Positions 59,479 through 64,000 of a stretch of 64,000 nt of DNA are shown here, piece after piece. The DNA comes from Bog-473 sp963809825 (GTDB lineage Bacteria; Actinomycetota; Acidimicrobiia; Acidimicrobiales; RAAP-2): positions 62,001-126,000 of the forward strand of contig CAWELJ010000004.1 of the NCBI GenBank assembly GCA_963809825.1. Reading direction: 5' to 3'. How positions within the stretch are numbered: position 1 is the first letter of the stretch; each line of letters opens with the position of its first letter. The position numbers were made by a program, and so were the translations under genes. Below the pieces are notes generated by a model, which saw nothing but the letters and a program-made list of their open reading frames with translations, made no database searches and was not told where the DNA came from.

Positions 59479-59569
59479 GGCCCCGGGTTCACAGTTCCCT
59501 AACACCGGCGTGGCCGCGCCTTGACAACTGGGGTCGATGCTGACCCCGAGGACTCAGGAGGAGTGCGCC

Positions 59570-60457
59570 ATGAGCAGCTGGAGAGAGCGGTTGTCGGAGC
59601 GGGTCAGGGCCCTGGGGACGGCCGCCCGACTGTGGTGGGCCGGACTGGTCGCGATCGGCACGGCCGCCGCCCTGGTGCTCGTCGCCACGACGGTGGTCGA
59701 CGCCACCTCGCACCCGGCGACCAACTCCGCCACCGCGCCGCGCACCGCGGCGGCGAAGCCCGCGAGTTCGGGCTCGGGGTCGACGTCGATGCCGGGCATG
59801 GCCGGCATGGCCAACGGCGCGTCGGGCTCAGGTGCGGGCTCGTCGACCTCGACCGGGGCGGCGCAGGCGTCCTCGACGACGTGCCCCAACGTGAAGGGGA
59901 CGACGGTCATGTCGGACGGCATGGTGATGGCACCGGTGCCCACTGGATCGCCGACCGCGGCCCAGCAGGCCGCAGCCGACCAGCTCGTGGCCCAGACCAA
60001 GGCCACGCTGGCCAAGTTCTCCAGCCTCTCCGCCGCCACGGCGGCCGGGTACGTCCCCGCCACCAACCCCAACGGCCGCGTCGTGCACTACGCCAACTGG
60101 TCGGCCGCCCGCAGCGACGGGTTCGACCCCGCGCAGCCCGCCTTCCTCGTCTACGCCAACACGCTGAAGGGCACCGTGCTCATGGGCGCCATGTATCTCG
60201 GCCCTGCACCCTGCACCCCTGGCCCTGACGTCGGCGGCCCGCTGACGCAATGGCACGCCCACGACAACCTCTGCCTCTCGGGCGGCCAGGTGGTCGGGCG
60301 GACGTCGGCCAGCGGCGCCTGTTCCTCGGGCGTGCACAACACAAACACCTACTTCATGCTCCACGTCTGGACCGAGCCCTCCCTCGCCGCCAGCCACCAG
60401 TTCCAGGCGGACCTGACCCGGTCCGAGCTGGTGCCGATCATTCTGGGGACGGCGTGA
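59570..60457 (+). CDS. Membrane-anchored Met/His-rich exported protein
   Basis: A 295-residue protein. One helix at residues ~27-52 (WWAGLVAIGTAAALVLVATT) anchors or exports it. A Ser/Thr/Gly-rich linker with a methionine cluster (SMPGMAGMANG) follows, similar to copper-trafficking proteins. The folded part (residues ~110-295) has VHYANWSAARSDGF, QWHAHDNLCLSGGQ and TYFMLHVWTEP, with conserved-looking His and Cys residues. A metal role is inference. AGGAGGAG at 59556-59563 supports ATG 59570, and TTGACA at 59521 may be its -35 box. The stop overlaps the next gene's start. Confidence 0.8.
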   Translation: MSSWRERLSERVRALGTAARLWWAGLVAIGTAAALVLVATTVVDATSHPATNSATAPRTAAAKPASSGSGSTSMPGMAGMANGASGSGAGSSTSTGAAQASSTTCPNVKGTTVMSDGMVMAPVPTGSPTAAQQAAADQLVAQTKATLAKFSSLSAATAAGYVPATNPNGRVVHYANWSAARSDGFDPAQPAFLVYANTLKGTVLMGAMYLGPAPCTPGPDVGGPLTQWHAHDNLCLSGGQVVGRTSASGACSSGVHNTNTYFMLHVWTEPSLAASHQFQADLTRSELVPIILGTA

Positions 60458-61446
60458 ACAGCGCCCTCTACGACGCCGCCATGCGCCCTGCGGGCGCGGG
60501 ACGGGTGTCGGCCCGGTCGGTCCAGATCGGGCTCGGCCTCCTCTGGCTGCTCGACGGCGTCCTGCAGCTGCAGCCGAAGATGTTCGGTCCGGACTTCGCC
60601 AACGGCGTGATCCTGCCGATGGTCCAGGGCCAACCGGGCGTCGTGTCCGGCGCCATGACCCACGTGGCGCACCTGGTCTCGCTGCAGCCCGCGCTGGCCG
60701 ACAGCCTCTTCGCGGCCGTGCAGATCCTCATCGGGGTCGGCCTCCTCGTGCGCGAGACGGTCAAGCCGGCACTGGCCCTCTCCTTCGTGTGGGCGCTCGG
60801 CGTGTGGGCACTCGGTGAGGGCTTCGGCATGCTCTTCACCGGCGCGGCGTCGCCGCTCACCGGCGCCCCGGGCGCGGCGCTGCTCTACATCGCCATCGGC
60901 GTGCTGGTGTGGCCGCGGGCGGCCGGTCCGGCGGTCAGTGGTCCGGCCGCCGCCGAGGGTCCGCTGGGAGCGCGCGGCGGCCAGGCCATCTGGGCCGTCG
61001 TGTGGAGCAGCCTGGGGATCCTGTGGCTGCTGCCGGCGAACCGGGCCGGGGGGAGCATCGCGGGCGCCATGCGCGCGTCGGTCGCCGGCGAGCCGGGCTG
61101 GCTGGCCCACGTGCAGCTGTCCGTCTCCCACGCCTTCGGCAGTGGCGGGGGCTCGGTCGCCGTCGTGTGCGGCCTGTTGTCATTCGTCATCGGTCTCGGC
61201 CCGCTGGTCTCGCGCCACACGACGGTCTTCCTGGTGGCGGGCGCCGCGCTGGCTCTCGACTACTGGGTGTTCGGGGAGGCCTTCGGGGGCATCTTCACCG
61301 GGCTGGCGACGGACCCCAACACGGGGCCGCTGCTCGTGCTGCTGGCGCTGACCGTCTACCCCAACCGGGCCTGGGCCGCACACAGGGCGGCGGTGCCGGG
61401 CCCGTCCGTGGCCGGGATGGCCACGCCGACCGGGGCGATGGCCTGA
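60454..61446 (+). CDS. DoxX-like duplicated membrane protein
   Basis: A 330-residue integral membrane protein with about eight helices in two similar halves: VQIGLGLLWLLDGVLQLQPK in the first and AVVWSSLGILWLLPANRAGG in the second, each followed by a HVAHLVSLQPA or HVQLSVSHAFG segment and a VFGEAFGG/EGFGMLFTG end. The fold resembles duplicated DoxX/DUF-type proteins that accompany redox or thiol-stress systems. GTG start at 60454 overlaps the stop of the Met/His-rich gene as GTGA, so the two are coupled partners. Function unknown. Confidence 0.8.
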   Translation: MNSALYDAAMRPAGAGRVSARSVQIGLGLLWLLDGVLQLQPKMFGPDFANGVILPMVQGQPGVVSGAMTHVAHLVSLQPALADSLFAAVQILIGVGLLVRETVKPALALSFVWALGVWALGEGFGMLFTGAASPLTGAPGAALLYIAIGVLVWPRAAGPAVSGPAAAEGPLGARGGQAIWAVVWSSLGILWLLPANRAGGSIAGAMRASVAGEPGWLAHVQLSVSHAFGSGGGSVAVVCGLLSFVIGLGPLVSRHTTVFLVAGAALALDYWVFGEAFGGIFTGLATDPNTGPLLVLLALTVYPNRAWAAHRAAVPGPSVAGMATPTGAMA

Positions 61447-61624
61447 GCGGCTTTCTCAATCCGGCCTGAGAAGACCGCAGAAAGGCGCGCCGGCCGGGCG
61501 GGGCCGCTCGCTCAACGCAGCCCCCTCCGCCGGGGGTCCTGTTGCGGACGGAGTAGGCGCCACCCCGGCGTCTCGAGGACCGCCGACCGTGGAAATCGGC
61601 GCCGGCGCTCTACCATCCGCCACC

Positions 61625-62455
61625 GTGACCGACCCTGCGGCGCCGAGCCCCGGCACACGGCACCACCGCAAGTGGCCGTGGGTCCTCGGCGCCGTCGTCG
61701 TCCTCGTGGGCGGCGTGGCGCTGGTGGTCGTGCTGTCGACCAGCCACGCCAAGCCGGTGTCGCTGCGGCAGGCGGAGGCTCGACTGGGGGCGGGCGGCGG
61801 CGGCGTCCCCGGCGCCAACCGGCCGTCGCCCGGTGTCTACGAGTACTCCGGTTCGGGAACCGAGAAGCTCACCCTGCCGCCCCTGTCCCAGGCCGAAGGG
61901 CCGACCATCCCCGGGACCGTGACCCTTCGGGGATCGGACTGTTGGGTCTTCCGGGTCGACTACAGCACCCATCACTGGCAGACCTGGAGGTACTGCCTCC
62001 ACTCGGGCGACCAGTGGGAGGCCGGGGGACAGACCTGGCAGCTGTGGGCCGTCGGTCCCGTCAACTTCACCAACCTGAGCACGTTCACCTGCGCTCCCGG
62101 GACCATGGCGCTGCCGGCCGCCGCCACGGTCGGCCAGCAGTGGCACGGGCGGTGCACCGGAACCAACTCGGCCGTCAAGGGGCTGACCGTCAGTGCAGGC
62201 CCGTACCGGTTCCTCGGCCTCGACACGGTGTCGGTCGGAGGCACGCCGGTCGCCGCCGCACATTTCCTGCGCCTGCGCACGGACTCGGGCGCGCAACAGG
62301 GCACCGAGCGCTCCGAGGTCTGGTTCAGCACGCGGACCGGGCTCCCGTTGCGGATGCAGCAGGACCTCACGGTCAAGAGCTCGACGCCCTTCGGCACCTC
62401 CACCTACACGCAGGCCGGGGTGTTCACCCTGAAGTCCGTCGTGGCCCATCGCTGA
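61625..62455 (+). CDS. Membrane-anchored hypothetical protein
   Basis: A 276-residue protein with a short basic N-terminus (GTRHHRKWPW), one helix at residues ~19-40 (VLGAVVVLVGGVALVVVLS) and an exported beta-rich domain. The latter contains SDCWVFRVDYSTHHWQTWRY and RTDSGAQQGTERSEVWFS and three to four cysteines that could pair. No family recognised. GTG at 61625 places the helix at the usual position; an in-frame ATG lies 12 codons earlier. It stands between the DoxX-like gene and the convergent amidohydrolase. Confidence 0.75.
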   Translation: MTDPAAPSPGTRHHRKWPWVLGAVVVLVGGVALVVVLSTSHAKPVSLRQAEARLGAGGGGVPGANRPSPGVYEYSGSGTEKLTLPPLSQAEGPTIPGTVTLRGSDCWVFRVDYSTHHWQTWRYCLHSGDQWEAGGQTWQLWAVGPVNFTNLSTFTCAPGTMALPAAATVGQQWHGRCTGTNSAVKGLTVSAGPYRFLGLDTVSVGGTPVAAAHFLRLRTDSGAQQGTERSEVWFSTRTGLPLRMQQDLTVKSSTPFGTSTYTQAGVFTLKSVVAHR

Positions 62456-62465
62456 GCCTCTTCGT

Positions 62466-63980
62466 CTATGACGGAAACCAGTTGGTGAGCGGCGATGCGA
62501 GCCAGTCCAGGACCTGGCGCCGGGTCGTCGGTCCGTGCGGCTGCCACGGCGAAGGCAGCGCCCCCTCCGTGCGCAGGTGCGCGGCCTCCTGGATGTTGGC
62601 GGTCAGCGGGTCGGCCGACAACCCGCACCTGGTGGCGGTCGGGTCGACGCCGAAGAGCGTGGCGGCGTTCAGGCCGAAGAGGCCCGCCTTGAGAGTGTCG
62701 GTCAGGGCGGGGTACTGGTAGCGGTCTTGGAACTCGGCGGTGATCTGGAAGGCCCGCATCGCCATGATCTGCGCCTCGGGACTGCCGTACCAGATGGCGT
62801 CGGTGCCCCACAGGACCCGCTGCTCCCCCACCCGGCTGAGCAGCTTCCCGAGCGCGTGCGCCGCCTGGTCGGGCTTGGTGAGCAGCTGGCGCCACTGCGT
62901 GGCCACGTCGACCCAGACGTTGTCGTTCGGCGGCACGCCGTGGCGGTCGAGCGCGGCGAGCAGCGTGTCGATGCCGAGGGCTGCATTGGGGTCGTAGGGA
63001 CCTTCCACGTGCGAGGGGTCCCAGGCGGCGTGGTACACGACGAACTGCATGTCGGGGAACTGCCGCGAGACCGCCACGATGTCGTCAGGGTGGTTGAAAG
63101 CCGGATCGAAGTTCACCAGCGGGAGGCCCTTGTGGGCCACGAACACCTTCACCCCGAGGTCGTGCGCGTGCTGGATGACGGGCAGGCCGATGACGGGGTC
63201 CTCCAGCGAGAACCCCCGGCCGCCGGGGTTCCACGCCGTGTACACCTTGAACGCGCTGGGCCGACCGAGCTCCACCGCGTTCGACATCTCGTCGAGTGTC
63301 GCCGCCACGGCCCCGACGTTGGGGGCGATGACGTTCTCGACCAGGACCCTGCTGGCGCCGCCGCTGGTGAGACCGGCCGTGATGTCCTGCGTCGCCAAGG
63401 CCTCGGGGAACGGGATGGGCGCGTCGGAGGGACCCGAGTTCGGGACGTCCGTGAGCATCGCCATCGTCGTGCCGCTCGCGAGGAAGAGGTCGTGGAGATA
63501 GGTGGCGCGGTCCACGCAGTCCAGCTGGGAGGTGTCGGTGCAGCCCGGCGGGAGCATGGAGAGCACGAGCGACGTGGTCTCGGGCGCGTTCTGGACCCAG
63601 GGGCCGCTCGGGATCACGTGGTGGGTGTGCACGTCGAAGATGAACTCGGCGCCGGTCAGGGCGTCCTGGCACGCGGCGGCGTCCGTGGGCGGGGGCGTGG
63701 TGAACCGCCCTCCCCGGGGACGCGGGTTGGTGGTCGCCTGCGGGTGCGACGCCGAGGCGCAGCCGGCGAGCTCGAAAGCGGCGAGGGACGCCGCCACCGC
63801 CCCGGCGCCCTGCAGGAAGCGCCGGCGGTCCACACCCACCCGACGCGCCGCGTCGTCGATGGTGGTCCGGACGAGCTCGTTGACCTTGCGGTCCCGCGGG
63901 CCTTCGGGGGCCGGGACGAACTCGCCGTTGGACACCGGGCCCGCGGCGAGTGGGAGGTGATCGTCGTGCCGATCCCGCAA
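62466..63980 (-). CDS. Tat-exported amidohydrolase-family protein (start uncertain)
   Basis: A ~500-residue metal-dependent TIM-barrel hydrolase of the amidohydrolase-2 type. A twin-arginine signal, VDRRRFLQGAGAVAASLAAF, ends in a lipobox-like ELAGCASA, so the mature enzyme may be a lipoprotein. Metal ligands are suggested by FIFDVHTHHVIPSG and by VYHAAWDPSHVEG and LWGTDAIWYGSPE later in the barrel. The frame stays open to the right window edge; TTG at 63980 is the first visible start and GTG at 63935 a good alternative, so the 5' end could lie outside. Substrate unknown. Confidence 0.88.
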   Translation of the reverse strand: MRDRHDDHLPLAAGPVSNGEFVPAPEGPRDRKVNELVRTTIDDAARRVGVDRRRFLQGAGAVAASLAAFELAGCASASHPQATTNPRPRGGRFTTPPPTDAAACQDALTGAEFIFDVHTHHVIPSGPWVQNAPETTSLVLSMLPPGCTDTSQLDCVDRATYLHDLFLASGTTMAMLTDVPNSGPSDAPIPFPEALATQDITAGLTSGGASRVLVENVIAPNVGAVAATLDEMSNAVELGRPSAFKVYTAWNPGGRGFSLEDPVIGLPVIQHAHDLGVKVFVAHKGLPLVNFDPAFNHPDDIVAVSRQFPDMQFVVYHAAWDPSHVEGPYDPNAALGIDTLLAALDRHGVPPNDNVWVDVATQWRQLLTKPDQAAHALGKLLSRVGEQRVLWGTDAIWYGSPEAQIMAMRAFQITAEFQDRYQYPALTDTLKAGLFGLNAATLFGVDPTATRCGLSADPLTANIQEAAHLRTEGALPSPWQPHGPTTRRQVLDWLASPLTNWFPS

Positions 63981-64000
63981 CCGGCGGGAGAAGGGGCCGA

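Noticed and set aside
59521..59526. TTGACA as a full promoter for the Met/His-rich gene
   Set aside because: The hexamer is exact but no acceptable -10 box lies 16-19 bases downstream, so it is mentioned only in the gene entry.

Overview
This is high-GC DNA from an actinobacterium, most likely an uncultured or little-studied member of the Acidimicrobiia. The supporting signs are a dnaK-grpE-dnaJ-hspR-clpB operon with a HAIR operator, a GlnR-type box upstream of amt, F420-type oxidoreductase families, frequent GTG starts, and a secreted protein built from GYWLVASDGG-type repeats. The lineage call is an inference. There is one tRNA and no rRNA, CRISPR array or recognisable insertion sequence.

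Layout. (1) 1-14499, purine biosynthesis in two minus-strand blocks: purL-purF-purM at the left edge (purM runs off the window) and purA-purD-purB-purC-purS-purQ, joined by 4-base overlaps or short gaps. A 4-kb segment with a patatin-like lipase, a broken methyltransferase, a small membrane protein, a basic hypothetical protein and a DUF222/HNH protein lies between them. (2) 14649-17239: DJ-1/PfpI protein, methyltransferase and a secreted repeat protein. (3) 17250-23704: the heat-shock operon. (4) 23904-31455: phosphoglycerate mutase, an APH-fold kinase, amt-PII, a second PII, a cyclic-nucleotide-binding protein, an aquaporin and an F420-type oxidoreductase. (5) 31493-35200: an EtfD-like membrane iron-sulfur oxidoreductase, tRNA-Gly(CCC) and a two-gene unit of unknown function that reads into the tRNA. 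(6) 35780-39064: a large cyclase-ATPase-TPR regulator. (7) 39166-44618: an SDR, an apparent Baeyer-Villiger monooxygenase-esterase fusion, a luciferase-like oxidoreductase and a quinone oxidoreductase, which together look like a ketone/alcohol catabolic set. (8) 44741-52502: an FHA protein, an FHA-cyclase, a 1035-residue FHA-[4Fe-4S] membrane-[2Fe-2S]-FAD fusion, a cyclic-nucleotide-binding protein and a GH15 enzyme. (9) 52609-63980: a DapB-like dehydrogenase, a secreted beta-helix protein, an SDR/APH pair, a diguanylate cyclase, a Met/His-rich secreted protein with a DoxX-like membrane partner, a lipoprotein-like protein and a Tat-exported amidohydrolase.

The most unusual content is region 8, where phosphopeptide-reading FHA domains, a class III cyclase and a cyclic-nucleotide-binding protein surround a single-chain redox enzyme, and region 7, with its monooxygenase-hydrolase fusion.

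Six loci carry single-base frame disruptions that one-base edits restore, several of them in G or A runs. Consensus errors in the assembly are the simplest explanation, so these genes may be intact in the organism.
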